Assembly (NCBI GenBank): GCA_964496975.1
Contig: CAZCBN010000003.1
Span: forward strand, 12,474-76,473
DNA length: 64,000 nt
Source: CAZCBN01 sp964496975
GTDB lineage: Bacteria > Planctomycetota > Phycisphaerae > Phycisphaerales > UBA1924
Direction of reading: 5' to 3'
Shown piece after piece: positions 50,317 to 59,198 of this stretch. Position numbers and translations under genes: made by a program. Within the stretch, counting starts at the first letter, position 1. Each line of letters opens with the position of its first letter. A model generated the notes under the pieces. The model was given only the letters and a program-made list of their open reading frames with translations. It had not been told where the DNA came from and made no database searches.

Positions 50317-51759
50317 ATGAACCCGAAGACCCGTTTCCTCGCCGCCCTGTGCGGCACCGCGATCGCCTCCGGCGCGCTCGCGCAGCCCCTCGGCGCCATC
50401 GACCTCGGCGCCGTCGCCACCAGCGATGACATCTTCGCGATCGGCTCCGAAGGCAGCAGCTTCGACACCGAGCTCGGCCTCTGGGCCGCCGACGGCACCT
50501 TCCTCGGCACCGACGACGACAGCGGCACCGGCCTCACCAGCCTTCTCTCCGGCCTCACCCTCCCCGCCGGCGAGTATTTCTTCAGCGTCTCCGGCTTCAG
50601 CTCCACCAACTTCGCCAACGGCTTCGCCGTGACCGTCGCCCCCACCTCCGCCTCGGGCCAGGCCGCCGGCGTCGCCAACGCCACCCCCTGGAACACCACC
50701 ATCGACCCCGGCGAGGCCCAGTTCTTCCGCTTCGAAGTCCTCCCGGGCCAGGGCGGCTCCTTCTGCCCCCCGACCACCACCATCACCGAGAACGAGCCCG
50801 ACTGCGGCCTCCCCGATGACTCCGTCAACGGCGGCTGCAACGGCCTCACCTTCCTCACCCAGCCCCTCGTCAGCGGCGACGTCTTCTGCGGCACCGGCGC
50901 CTTCGACGGCGCCTCCCGCGACACCGACTGGTTCGAGATCGTCCTCACCGAGACCAGCACCGTGACCTGGACCGTCACCGCGCGGTTCGCGTCCCTCGCC
51001 GGCATCGTCGACAGCGGCGGCATCGCGGGCGACGGCTTCTGCGCCACCGGCGCCTTCGTCAGCTCCGACACCGCCAACGCCGGCGAGACCGCCACCGCCA
51101 CCGCCGTCCTCGGCCCCGGCACCTGGTACCTCTTCGCTGCCCCCGACTTCCTCGCCAACGTCATCTGCGGCACCGAGTACTTCGCCGAAGTCAACATCGA
51201 GCCCTTCGTCATCACCCCGCCCGCCAACCCCATCGACCTCGGCACCATCGCCGGCCCCACCGACACCTTCAGCATCAACAGCGCCGGCAGCGACTTCGAC
51301 ACCGAGCTCGGCCTCTGGGACGCCAACGGCGCCCTCATCGCCACCAACGACGACGTCTCCTTCCCCGCCGACGTCACCAGCATCATCTCCGACCTGACCC
51401 TGCCCACCGGCCAGTACTTCTTCAGCATCTCCGGCTTCAACACCATCTTCGCCTTCGGCTTCTCCGCCACCATTGACGCCGGTCTCGGCGGCGAGGGCGG
51501 CAACGCGGCCGGCACCGCCAACGCCACGGCCTGGTCCACCGCCGTCGCGCCCGACTCCGTCGTCTTCTACACCTTCAACATCGGCGACGCCGCCTGCCCC
51601 GCCGACTTCAACGGCGACACCGTCCCCGGCGACATCTTCGACCTCTTTGACTTCCTCGCCGCGCTCGACAACGGCCTCGACTTCAACGGCGACACCACGC
51701 CCGCCGACATCTTCGACCTCTTCGACTTCCTCGCCGTCCTCGACGCCGGCTGCCCTTGA
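50317..51759 (+). CDS. Secreted protein with duplicated domain and C-terminal dockerin-like pair
   Basis: 480 aa. The signal peptide MNPKTRFLAALCGTAIASGALA is clear. Two related segments, IDLGAVATSDDIFAIGSEGS and IDLGTIAGPTDTFSINSAGS, each continue with DFDTELGLW or FDTELGLW and LPxGxYFFSxSGF, so the domain is internally duplicated. The middle contains a pre-peptidase-like module with paired cysteines. The last 54 residues are CPADFNGDT...DIFDLFDFLAALD twice, ending GCP, nearly identical to the protein at 7078. The ATG at 50317 follows gggggtattgaccgtg. Confidence 0.82.
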   Translation: MNPKTRFLAALCGTAIASGALAQPLGAIDLGAVATSDDIFAIGSEGSSFDTELGLWAADGTFLGTDDDSGTGLTSLLSGLTLPAGEYFFSVSGFSSTNFANGFAVTVAPTSASGQAAGVANATPWNTTIDPGEAQFFRFEVLPGQGGSFCPPTTTITENEPDCGLPDDSVNGGCNGLTFLTQPLVSGDVFCGTGAFDGASRDTDWFEIVLTETSTVTWTVTARFASLAGIVDSGGIAGDGFCATGAFVSSDTANAGETATATAVLGPGTWYLFAAPDFLANVICGTEYFAEVNIEPFVITPPANPIDLGTIAGPTDTFSINSAGSDFDTELGLWDANGALIATNDDVSFPADVTSIISDLTLPTGQYFFSISGFNTIFAFGFSATIDAGLGGEGGNAAGTANATAWSTAVAPDSVVFYTFNIGDAACPADFNGDTVPGDIFDLFDFLAALDNGLDFNGDTTPADIFDLFDFLAVLDAGCP

Positions 51760-51871
51760 GCCGACGCCAACGCGCGTGACACGCACCCGCGCGTCACGCC
51801 CGCCGGCCACCGGGCCTCGGCGGACTGACCACACAACCACGCGACGCACCCGCGCCGCGTGAACACCACAA

Positions 51872-52786
51872 TCACGCCGCGGCGGTTGCGACCCGCCGCC
51901 GCGGCCTTCCAACCACGCCCACACCCACCCCCACCAGCGCAACCACCGCGCCCGGGGCCGGCACCTGCAGCAGGTCCGCGATCACCGCGTACCCCGCCGC
52001 GTTCGCGTGGATGTTCGGCACCCCAAGGTCCAGCGACCCGATCAGCGTCAGCTCCAGCTCCCGCCCGCGGAACGCGTCGAACACGTCCACGTACCCCACC
52101 CCCAGGTCCCCCGCGATCGACGCCAACGCCTCGTTGTAGGTCAGCGTCGCGAAGTCGCTCAACGGCGCCCGCGGCGACTGCGGCGCGCCCGGGTACGGGT
52201 TGTAATACCCCACCACCTGCACAAACGCCCCCGGCGTCAGCGACACCACCTCCGCCACCAAGGCCCGCATCGCCGCGGCCGCCGACGCGACCCCCGCCGC
52301 CAGTTCCGCCCGCTGCGCGCTCAGGCTCTGCGAGAAGAACCCCGGCCGGTTCGTCACCTCAAACAGGTCGTTGGCCCCAAACTGCACCGTCACGTGGCTG
52401 ATCGTCCGCCCCGCCGCCGCCTCCGCCGCCACGTTCTCCAGGAACAACGCCCGCTGCGTCGGGATCGCCGTCAAGAACGGATAGTTCTCGTTGAAGATCA
52501 CCCCCACCTGCCCCCCGGCCTCGTACGACCCGATCGTCTCCCCCGGCACCGCCAGGTTCAGCACCCGCGGCCTGGCCCCGGTCACCTCGCCGAGTCGATC
52601 CGCGAAGAGCCGCGCATACCCCCCGTCCCCGTTGCTCCGCACGGTTTCGGCGAAGGACGTGTAGCCGAACGCCAGCGAATCCCCCAAAACCAGGTACGTC
52701 TGCTCCCCGCCCCAGGCCGCCCCCGCCGCAAGCACCACCACCGCCGCCCCGAACGCCCGCGTCTGCCACGCCCCGTGCCGCCCCAT
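51872..52786 (-). CDS. Secreted SGNH/GDSL hydrolase with PEP-CTERM-like tail
   Basis: 304 aa. A signal peptide precedes YLVLGDSLAFG (catalytic Ser). LAVPGETIGSY and VQFGANDLF give the Gly/Asn oxyanion residues. NIHANAAGY carries the catalytic Asp/His region. The C-terminus VPAPGAVVALVGVGVGVVGRPRRR is a short motif, hydrophobic span and basic end, as in PEP-CTERM proteins. The ATG at 52786 has GAGG 7 bases upstream, which decides against 52810. Probably an esterase or acylhydrolase at the cell surface. Confidence 0.83.
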   Translation of the reverse strand: MGRHGAWQTRAFGAAVVVLAAGAAWGGEQTYLVLGDSLAFGYTSFAETVRSNGDGGYARLFADRLGEVTGARPRVLNLAVPGETIGSYEAGGQVGVIFNENYPFLTAIPTQRALFLENVAAEAAAGRTISHVTVQFGANDLFEVTNRPGFFSQSLSAQRAELAAGVASAAAAMRALVAEVVSLTPGAFVQVVGYYNPYPGAPQSPRAPLSDFATLTYNEALASIAGDLGVGYVDVFDAFRGRELELTLIGSLDLGVPNIHANAAGYAVIADLLQVPAPGAVVALVGVGVGVVGRPRRRVATAAA

Positions 52787-53089
52787 CACGCACCTCGTTT
52801 TCGGAGTCATTGAACCGCTTTTGCTGGCCGCCTCCCCGGGCGGCCCGGCAGCCTACTCAACCACATCTCCGCCGCGCCTCCCACAAAAATCTCGCCTTCC
52901 CGGGAAGAACGCCCCGGCGTACCGTGTTGGTCTGGCAAGTTGCCTGTTGCAACAGGCAAAATCTGGCCCCGGCCCACCCGGCGAACATCCGCCCACCGGC
53001 CGGCGAACAACCCCACCCGGCACGTCACGCCGGCGGCCCGCACTCGAACACCGCGGCCCGCCGGCCCACCGGAGCATCACAGGAGTCCC
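52787..53089 (+). promoter_or_regulatory. Divergent intergenic region with a perfect 20-bp palindrome
   Basis: 303 bases without a gene. TTGCCTGTTGCAACAGGCAA at 52940-52959 is a perfect palindrome. The overlapping GGCAAGTTGCC (52934-52944) forms a second inverted repeat, so the region looks like an operator with two overlapping sites. It lies about 130 bases before the YceI gene and about 155 from the SGNH gene start. The YceI Shine-Dalgarno AGGAG sits at 53081-53085. Confidence 0.55.
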
Positions 53090-53779
53090 ATGACCATGCC
53101 CACGCACCGCAACGTTCTCGCCGCGATCGCCCTCCCCGCCCTGGTTCTTGCCGCCGCCGGCGCCGCCGTCGGCGTCGCCACGGCCTCGCGCACCTCCACC
53201 ACCGCCGCCACGGCCGCCGCCGCCATCGCGACCGCCGCCAGCGGCAACGCCGCCGCGAGCTACGACCTCGACACCGTCCACTCCAGCGTCACCTTCCGCA
53301 TCCGCCACGCCGGCGTCACCAACTTCTACGGCCGCTTCAACGCCATCTCCGGCGGCCTCACCTTCAACGCCGACAACCCCGCCGAGAGCACCATCAACCT
53401 CACCATCCCCGTCGCCAGCGTCGACACCAACAACGACAAGCGCGACGAGCACCTCCAGGCCGCCGACTTCTTCAACGCCCGCCAGTTCCCCGACGCCACC
53501 TTCACCGGCACCGGCCTCCGCCCCACCGGCGAGACCAACGTCTACGAGATCACCGGCGACCTCTCCCTCCACGGCGTGACCAAGCCCGTCACCGCCCGCG
53601 TCACCTACCTCGGCGAGGGCACTTTCCGCGGCGCCACCGTCGCCGGCTTTGAGGCCCACTTCGAGATCAAGCGCACCGACTTCGGCATCACCACCTACGT
53701 CGCCGACGACGGCGGCGAGTCCGGCGGCCTCGGCAACACCGTGCACATCACCGTCAGCCTCGAGGCCGTGAAGAAGTAA
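53090..53779 (+). CDS. YceI-family periplasmic protein
   Basis: 229 aa. A signal peptide and Ala/Thr-rich linker precede the YceI lipocalin-like domain: YDLDTVHSSVTFRIRHAGVTNFYGRFN, DKRDEHLQAADFFNARQFPDATF, YEITGDLSLHGVTKPV and FEIKRTDFGI. YceI proteins bind isoprenoids in the periplasm. The ATG at 53090 has AGGAG 5 bases upstream. It sits next to a palindrome that may control it. Confidence 0.94.
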   Translation: MTMPTHRNVLAAIALPALVLAAAGAAVGVATASRTSTTAATAAAAIATAASGNAAASYDLDTVHSSVTFRIRHAGVTNFYGRFNAISGGLTFNADNPAESTINLTIPVASVDTNNDKRDEHLQAADFFNARQFPDATFTGTGLRPTGETNVYEITGDLSLHGVTKPVTARVTYLGEGTFRGATVAGFEAHFEIKRTDFGITTYVADDGGESGGLGNTVHITVSLEAVKK

Positions 53780-53965
53780 CACGAACGAGGGCGACCACGC
53801 CCAACGAACACGCCCCGGGCCGCGCCACCGCGCCGCCCGGGCGCTTCAACGCCCACGCGCCCCCCAGACGTGCCGGACACGCCGGGGCACGCCGGGCTCA
53901 CCCCGCACCCACATCCCCCCGACCACCGCGACGCCCGCCCACGCCGGGCACGCAAAGCCGACACG

Positions 53966-54985
53966 ATGGACACACGCCAGATTCTGCTCTCGATGCTCCC
54001 CGCTGTCGCCACCGGTGTGCTCGCGGCCCTCGCCTTCCTCGCCGCCCGCGTCATCCTGAAGCAACGCTCGCCGTGGTCCGGGGCCTTCCCCGCGGGCCCG
54101 GTGCCGCTGCTCGTCGGCGCGGCCCTCACCGTCGGCGCCTACGCCTGGCAATCCCGCGTGGAACTCTGGGCCGTCTCCACGACCCACCGCTTCCCCGCCC
54201 TCGCCCTGATCGCGGCCGCCGCCGGAACCCTCGTCTGGATCATCCGCCGCCTTCCGCACAAGGCCGCGGCCTCGGCGCCCACAGCGGGTACCACCAACAC
54301 CACACCCACCGCCGCCAACACCCAGCCACACACCCAGCCGCCGGCCTCTCCCCTCCGCCTCGCCGCCTCAGCGCTCATCGCCCTGCTCGCCGGCGGCGCC
54401 GCCGCGTGGATCTTCCTCGGCGCCCTGCCCGACGCCTTCCTGTCCCCGCGCGGCCGCACGCTCTGGATCATCGCCCTCGCCGCCGCCGCCGCGCTGCAGG
54501 CCACCGTGCTTGAGTCCGTGCTCGTCCGCCTCGCCGGCTGGCGCGGCCCGGCGCTGCTCTGGGCCCTCGTCGGCACGATCGCGTTGGGCCTCTCCGCCGG
54601 CTTCGCGAACGCCCCGATCGTTGTCGGGGCCGTCGCCGCCACCTTTGCGCCCATCGCGCTCGCGGGCCTGCTCCGCGTCCAAGGCCGCGGCCTTGCCCCG
54701 CTGCACGGCACGGGCACCGCGCTCGCGATCGTCATCGTCGGCGCGACCACGTTCGCCAACTGGTTCGGCGCGAAGGAAAACTGGCCGATGCTCGCCCTGC
54801 TGCTCGCCGCGCCGATCGCCGCCGCCGCCGCGCTCCTGCCCGCGCTGCGCGCCAGGCCCCTCGCCGCCCTCGCGGCCGCGGCCCTCCCCGCCGTCGGCCT
54901 CGCGGGCGTGCAAGCCGCCATCGCCCTGCCCCCGCTCATCGAGGCGGCGGGCGGCGGCGGCTCCTCGGCCGAATACGACTATTGA
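53966..54985 (+). CDS. Polytopic membrane protein of unknown function
   Basis: 339 aa, Ala/Leu-rich, with about nine to ten predicted membrane segments. A hydrophilic Thr/Pro-rich loop follows the third segment (residues about 90-120). I recognise no transporter or enzyme motif. I chose the ATG at 53966 after the basic leader, where the first hydrophobic segment begins. It lies downstream of YceI, with no obvious operon partner. Confidence 0.68.
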   Translation: MDTRQILLSMLPAVATGVLAALAFLAARVILKQRSPWSGAFPAGPVPLLVGAALTVGAYAWQSRVELWAVSTTHRFPALALIAAAAGTLVWIIRRLPHKAAASAPTAGTTNTTPTAANTQPHTQPPASPLRLAASALIALLAGGAAAWIFLGALPDAFLSPRGRTLWIIALAAAAALQATVLESVLVRLAGWRGPALLWALVGTIALGLSAGFANAPIVVGAVAATFAPIALAGLLRVQGRGLAPLHGTGTALAIVIVGATTFANWFGAKENWPMLALLLAAPIAAAAALLPALRARPLAALAAAALPAVGLAGVQAAIALPPLIEAAGGGGSSAEYDY

Positions 54986-55077
54986 CCGCGGAACGATCGC
55001 GCAACGCCCGCGCCGCGCGGGGCCAAACCCCGCGCCTCTCGGCCCGTGCTGAGCCCGTGCTGGGCGAAGCCCCGCCC

Positions 55078-56751
55078 TTACGGGTGGTCGTGCTCATCCC
55101 CGTGGCTGTGGCACCCGTGCTCCACGTCGTGCAGGTACGCCGTCACGTCGTCGCTGTTGAAGACGCCGAACGGCGCCGCCCAGTCGGCGTACACCTCGCC
55201 CGCGTCGTGCCCGCCCAGGAAGGCCAGCACGTCAAAGAAGTCCAGCGACTCAAACGGCTCGGCGATGTCCGCCGGGCACGAGTCCTGCTCCGTGAACGTG
55301 ATGGTCCCGGGCGACCACGAGCCCCGCGTCGTGCCCCCGTCCGTCACCTCGGCGTAGATCCAGTACGTCCCCGGGTCGAGGTACGCCGAGTTGATCACAT
55401 AAAACCCCTGCGAGGCCGGCGTGTGCACGCTCGTCGGCAGGAGCACCTGGTTGCCGTCCAGCGCGGGCGCGGTGTTCGCGTACACCGTCACCCACATCGA
55501 GTTGTTCTCGGGGTCGCTCACCGACCAGGTCACGTCGTACGTCTCGGTGCCGTGCTCGCGCTGCACGTCACCCGCCGGCGGGTCGATCACCGCGACGCTG
55601 GGCGCCCCGTTCGCCGAGGGGTCGATGATCAGCCGGTACGACGGGTTCGTCGCCCCGCTGAAGCCGAACACCCGCACGCCGTACCACCCGGCCCCGCGGC
55701 CCGACATCGAGATCTGCTCCGAGTCGCTCACCCCGTCCGCCGAGGCGAGCACCGTGCCCGTTGACGACAGGAGCCGCATGTCCAGGTCGCCCAGGTCGTG
55801 CTCGAACTCGATGCGGACAAAGTCGCCCGACGCGCCCGTCGCCGGCATGTAGAACCGGAAATAGTCGTCCCCCCCCGCGTCGTCGATCGAGAGCATCTCG
55901 ACCCGCTTCTGCGGGTTGGACGGGCCCAGGTTCGGGCTGCTGGGCCCGCCCTCGGGCCGGCCCGCCACCTCCGCCAGCGACTGGTTGGGCTCGTACGCGT
56001 CCACCACCGGGCCCTGGCCCGGGTCGGGGATCGTCACCTTCACGAGCGTCGCGTTGTTCGTCTCGTCGCTCTCGATGAACGCGTCCGCCGGGTCGACGAT
56101 CGACTCAAGCCAGTAGTCACCCGGGCCGACGCCCGTGATGTCGATCCACTGGCCGTCCAGCCCCTTGCTGTACACGTCGATCCAGCCGACGCTCAGGCCC
56201 TGCACCGTGCCGCCGCAGCTGCGGAACTGCCCGCTCGGGTTGAACCCCGGCAGCGACGAGTTGTACACGCCCAGGTCGAGGATGCAGAAGCTCGTCTTCC
56301 CGCCCGTCGCGATGACATCGCCCACGCCGCCGCCTGGGATGAACTGCCGCAGCCGGAAGTTGGCCCAGTTCTCCACGTGGATGTGGTTGTGCGTGGGGTG
56401 GTAGATGAACTGCCCCGACGTCATGTCAAAGAACGTGCCGTCCGAGCGGTAGATCCGCTGGTTGATGCTCTGGACGTTGCCCGCGCCCGGGTCCACGCCG
56501 TACACGTGGAAGATGCCGACGCCGACGTTCGCCGTGCCGTTGCTGAGCCGCAGCAGCCGCCGCCCGCCCTCGACCGTGATCTGCGTGTCGTACAGGTCGC
56601 TCTCGCGGGTGATCAGGTCGGGCAGCAGCACCGTCTGGGCCGTCGCAAGCCCCGCCGTCGCCGCGAGGGCCCAGACCGCCGTGCGAACGCCCACGCCCCG
56701 CCGGCCCACCAACGCCTCGACGCCCATCCCCAACCGCGTGTCCAACCCCAT
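55078..56751 (-). CDS. Secreted lysyl-oxidase-like protein with PPC domain and variant dockerin-like C-terminus
   Basis: 557 aa with a signal peptide ending near LATAQ. The N-terminal domain has PDLITRESDLYDTQI and HPTHNHIHVENWANFRLR, whose spaced histidines recall the copper-binding site of lysyl oxidases, followed by SFCILDLGVYN. A bacterial pre-peptidase C-terminal domain follows (DYFRFYMPATGASGDFVRIEF). The last 55 residues start CPADIAEP, end EHGC and are a diverged dockerin-like pair. The ATG at 56751 has aggggttggac upstream. The role may be matrix crosslinking. Confidence 0.75.
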   Translation of the reverse strand: MGLDTRLGMGVEALVGRRGVGVRTAVWALAATAGLATAQTVLLPDLITRESDLYDTQITVEGGRRLLRLSNGTANVGVGIFHVYGVDPGAGNVQSINQRIYRSDGTFFDMTSGQFIYHPTHNHIHVENWANFRLRQFIPGGGVGDVIATGGKTSFCILDLGVYNSSLPGFNPSGQFRSCGGTVQGLSVGWIDVYSKGLDGQWIDITGVGPGDYWLESIVDPADAFIESDETNNATLVKVTIPDPGQGPVVDAYEPNQSLAEVAGRPEGGPSSPNLGPSNPQKRVEMLSIDDAGGDDYFRFYMPATGASGDFVRIEFEHDLGDLDMRLLSSTGTVLASADGVSDSEQISMSGRGAGWYGVRVFGFSGATNPSYRLIIDPSANGAPSVAVIDPPAGDVQREHGTETYDVTWSVSDPENNSMWVTVYANTAPALDGNQVLLPTSVHTPASQGFYVINSAYLDPGTYWIYAEVTDGGTTRGSWSPGTITFTEQDSCPADIAEPFESLDFFDVLAFLGGHDAGEVYADWAAPFGVFNSDDVTAYLHDVEHGCHSHGDEHDHP

Positions 56752-56981
56752 GTCCAACCCCTGTGCTGTGCGGTGTCGATCTGGTTCCCGGCCCTGTCGA
56801 GCCGGGCAGTTCCCCGGGGCGGCCCGGCCCTTCGAGCCGCGCCGTCGCCCCGTCCAAACGTCCAACCCCCGCGCCCGCCACCATACCGACCGGTCACCGC
56901 CGCCGCGAGGCCCCTCCGAAAAACTTCCGCAAAATCCGCCCTCCCCCTGCATCCAAACCCCGTGCCCCGGCGACCGCCCCC

Positions 56982-59159
56982 TCACCCCTCCCGAAGCTCC
57001 TCCACCCGCACCCCCGCCGGCAGGGCCCGCACGAACGCGCGCCCGTACGGCTTCGTCACCACCCGCGGGTCCAGCACCACCACCCGCCCCGTGTCCTCCC
57101 GGCTCCGCACCAGCCGCCCGAACCCCTGCTTGAACCGGATCACCGCCCTCGGGATCGACTCCTCCCGGAACGGGTCCCCCCCGCGCTCGCGGATCCGCTC
57201 CAGCCGCGCCTCCACCAGCGGCCGGTCCGGCGGGTCAAACGGCAGCCGCGTGATGATCACGTTCCGCAGCGCCGCCCCCCGCACCCCGCCCCCATACCCA
57301 TCCCACGCCGCCCCCCCCACCGCCCGCGTCGCCCCCGGGCCACTGTCGATCTCGTACAGCGAGTCGCGGNNNNNNNNNNCCCCCCCCGGCGCCCACGCGC
57401 GGTCCAGCCCCCCCCCCACCGGCGCCCGGACGGACCCGCCCCCGCCCCGCCCACCCCCGCCGCTCCCGCCGCCGCCCCCCCACGGCTCGGGCATCGTCAC
57501 GTCCACGATGCACACCGCCTGCCTGGCATAGTCAAAGGGGCTCCCCACCTGCAGCGTCCGCGCCCCCTCGCCCCCGCACCGCGACAAGAAATACGCGAAC
57601 GCCGTCTCCGCACGCTCCGCCGTCTCCCCCGGCTCCACCGTGCGCGTCGCCAGCGTTGCGCTCGTCATCGTCACGCTGAAGGGCTGGCCGAACAGGTGCT
57701 CCTTCAGCACCGGCCCCACCTCGATCGGGCTGCACGCCAGCGTCACCCGCCGCAGCGCCGACCGCCCCCGGTTCTGCACCCGACGCGGGTTGTCGTCCTC
57801 GTCGTCGTCGTCGGCCCCCCCGCTGGTCTCCACCCAGTAGCAGCACCCCGCCGCCGTCTGCGTGATCAACTGCTCCGCGTGGTCCGCGATCTCCGCCGCG
57901 CGCTGCGCGTACGCGTTCAGCTCATACTTGTCCGCGTCCCGCGGCGTCGCCTCCTTCAGCCGCCGGAGCTGGATGGCGAGCCGGTTCGCCGCCTCCGTCA
58001 GCGGGTTCGCCACCAGGTTCGCCTGCGGCACCCGCCCGTTGCGGAGCCTCCCCGCCGCGTGCAGCTCCGCCAGCTCGCCGAACATCTCGCGGCTCGCGCG
58101 CTCGCACTCGTGCACCAGCCCGATCGCCCGCTCCACCGCCTCAAGGTCCGCGCCCGAAAAGTGCAGCTGCGCAAGGTACCCCTTGCCCGTCTTCCGCTGC
58201 CACAGCGTGTTCAGCAGGTGCGCCACCCGCCCCTCGCCGAGCCGCAGGCCGAAGTGGTCGCTCGCGACATCCTCCACCATGTGCGCCTCGTCCAGCACCA
58301 CGTGGTGATACCGCGGCAAAAACCCCCCCTCGCCCCCCGTCCGCGCCCGCAGCGCCAGGTCGCTGAAGAACACCGCGTGGTTGCAGATCAGCAGGTTGCC
58401 CCGCTCCATCTGCCGCCGCGACCGCTGGTAGAAGCACGTGTGGTACATCGGGCACTTCCGCCCCATGCAGTTCCCGCTGTCGCTCTGCACGCGGTCCCAC
58501 ACCCCGGGCCGCTCCAGCGGCGGCAGCGTCGCCGCGGTGCCGTCCTCGGTCTCGTACGCCCAGTCTTCGATCGCCGCCAGGGTCCGCCGCGCCGCCGCGT
58601 CGGGCAGCACGCGCAGCGACCGCTCGCTCGCGAGCTTCAGCCGTCGGATGCTGAGGTAGTTCCCCCGCCCCTTCACCAGCACCGGCCGCAGCGGCGAGGC
58701 GAGCGGTCCAAACACCCCGCCCCCCCCGGCCACGCTTCCCCCTCCGCGGCCGCGTGGCTCCGTGGCCCCGTGGCTCTCCCCCGAGCCGTCGAGGTCGTCG
58801 CCCACGTCCTCGTCGCCCTCGTCCTCGTCCTCGCCCTCGTCGCCCCCCACCCCCAGCGCCGCGCACAGCAGCGGCACGTCCTTCCGCAGCAACTGCTCCT
58901 GCAACGCGATGGTGTGCGTCGCCACCACCACCACCTCGTTGTGCAGCACGCACCGCTCGATCGCCGGCAGCAGGTACGCGTACGACTTCCCCACTCCCGT
59001 CCCCGCCTCGGCCACCAGGTGCGCTCGGCCCTCCATCGCCGCGGCCACCGCCTCGGCCATCCGCGTCTGCTCCTCGCGCGGCTCGTACCCCGCCCCCAGC
59101 GCGCGCGCGATCGGCCCCTCCAGCCCCAGCAACTCGCGCACACGCGTCGTCACGCCCAC
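56982..59159 (-). CDS. dinG: DinG/Rad3-like ATP-dependent DNA helicase (assembly gap inside)
   Basis: About 725 aa plus a gap. AEAGTGVGKSYAYLLP is Walker A, VLDEAHMV is the DEAH box, and cysteines in NCMGRKCPMYHTC with LICNHAVFF match the iron-sulfur helicase insertion. The C-terminus has VIITRLPFDPPDRPLVEARL and IRFKQGFGRLVRS, motif VI. Ten Ns at 57370-57379 fall between motif III and a motif V-like segment (RDSLYEIDSGPG). The Gly-rich stretch beside the gap is unlike the family, so sequence is missing. GTG start at 59159. Confidence 0.85.
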   Translation of the reverse strand: MGVTTRVRELLGLEGPIARALGAGYEPREEQTRMAEAVAAAMEGRAHLVAEAGTGVGKSYAYLLPAIERCVLHNEVVVVATHTIALQEQLLRKDVPLLCAALGVGGDEGEDEDEGDEDVGDDLDGSGESHGATEPRGRGGGSVAGGGGVFGPLASPLRPVLVKGRGNYLSIRRLKLASERSLRVLPDAAARRTLAAIEDWAYETEDGTAATLPPLERPGVWDRVQSDSGNCMGRKCPMYHTCFYQRSRRQMERGNLLICNHAVFFSDLALRARTGGEGGFLPRYHHVVLDEAHMVEDVASDHFGLRLGEGRVAHLLNTLWQRKTGKGYLAQLHFSGADLEAVERAIGLVHECERASREMFGELAELHAAGRLRNGRVPQANLVANPLTEAANRLAIQLRRLKEATPRDADKYELNAYAQRAAEIADHAEQLITQTAAGCCYWVETSGGADDDDEDDNPRRVQNRGRSALRRVTLACSPIEVGPVLKEHLFGQPFSVTMTSATLATRTVEPGETAERAETAFAYFLSRCGGEGARTLQVGSPFDYARQAVCIVDVTMPEPWGGGGGSGGGGRGGGGSVRAPVGGGLDRAWAPGGXXXXRDSLYEIDSGPGATRAVGGAAWDGYGGGVRGAALRNVIITRLPFDPPDRPLVEARLERIRERGGDPFREESIPRAVIRFKQGFGRLVRSREDTGRVVVLDPRVVTKPYGRAFVRALPAGVRVEELREG
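57370..57379. other. Assembly gap (10 Ns) in dinG
   Basis: Ten Ns adjoin a run of eight Cs. Normal DinG proteins have about 80-90 residues between the preceding strand and motif V, and fewer than 45 are present, so tens of codons may be missing. Confidence 0.95.
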
Positions 59160-59198
59160 AGCCTACGGCGGCCGCCACCCCGCCCGTATCCTCGGACC

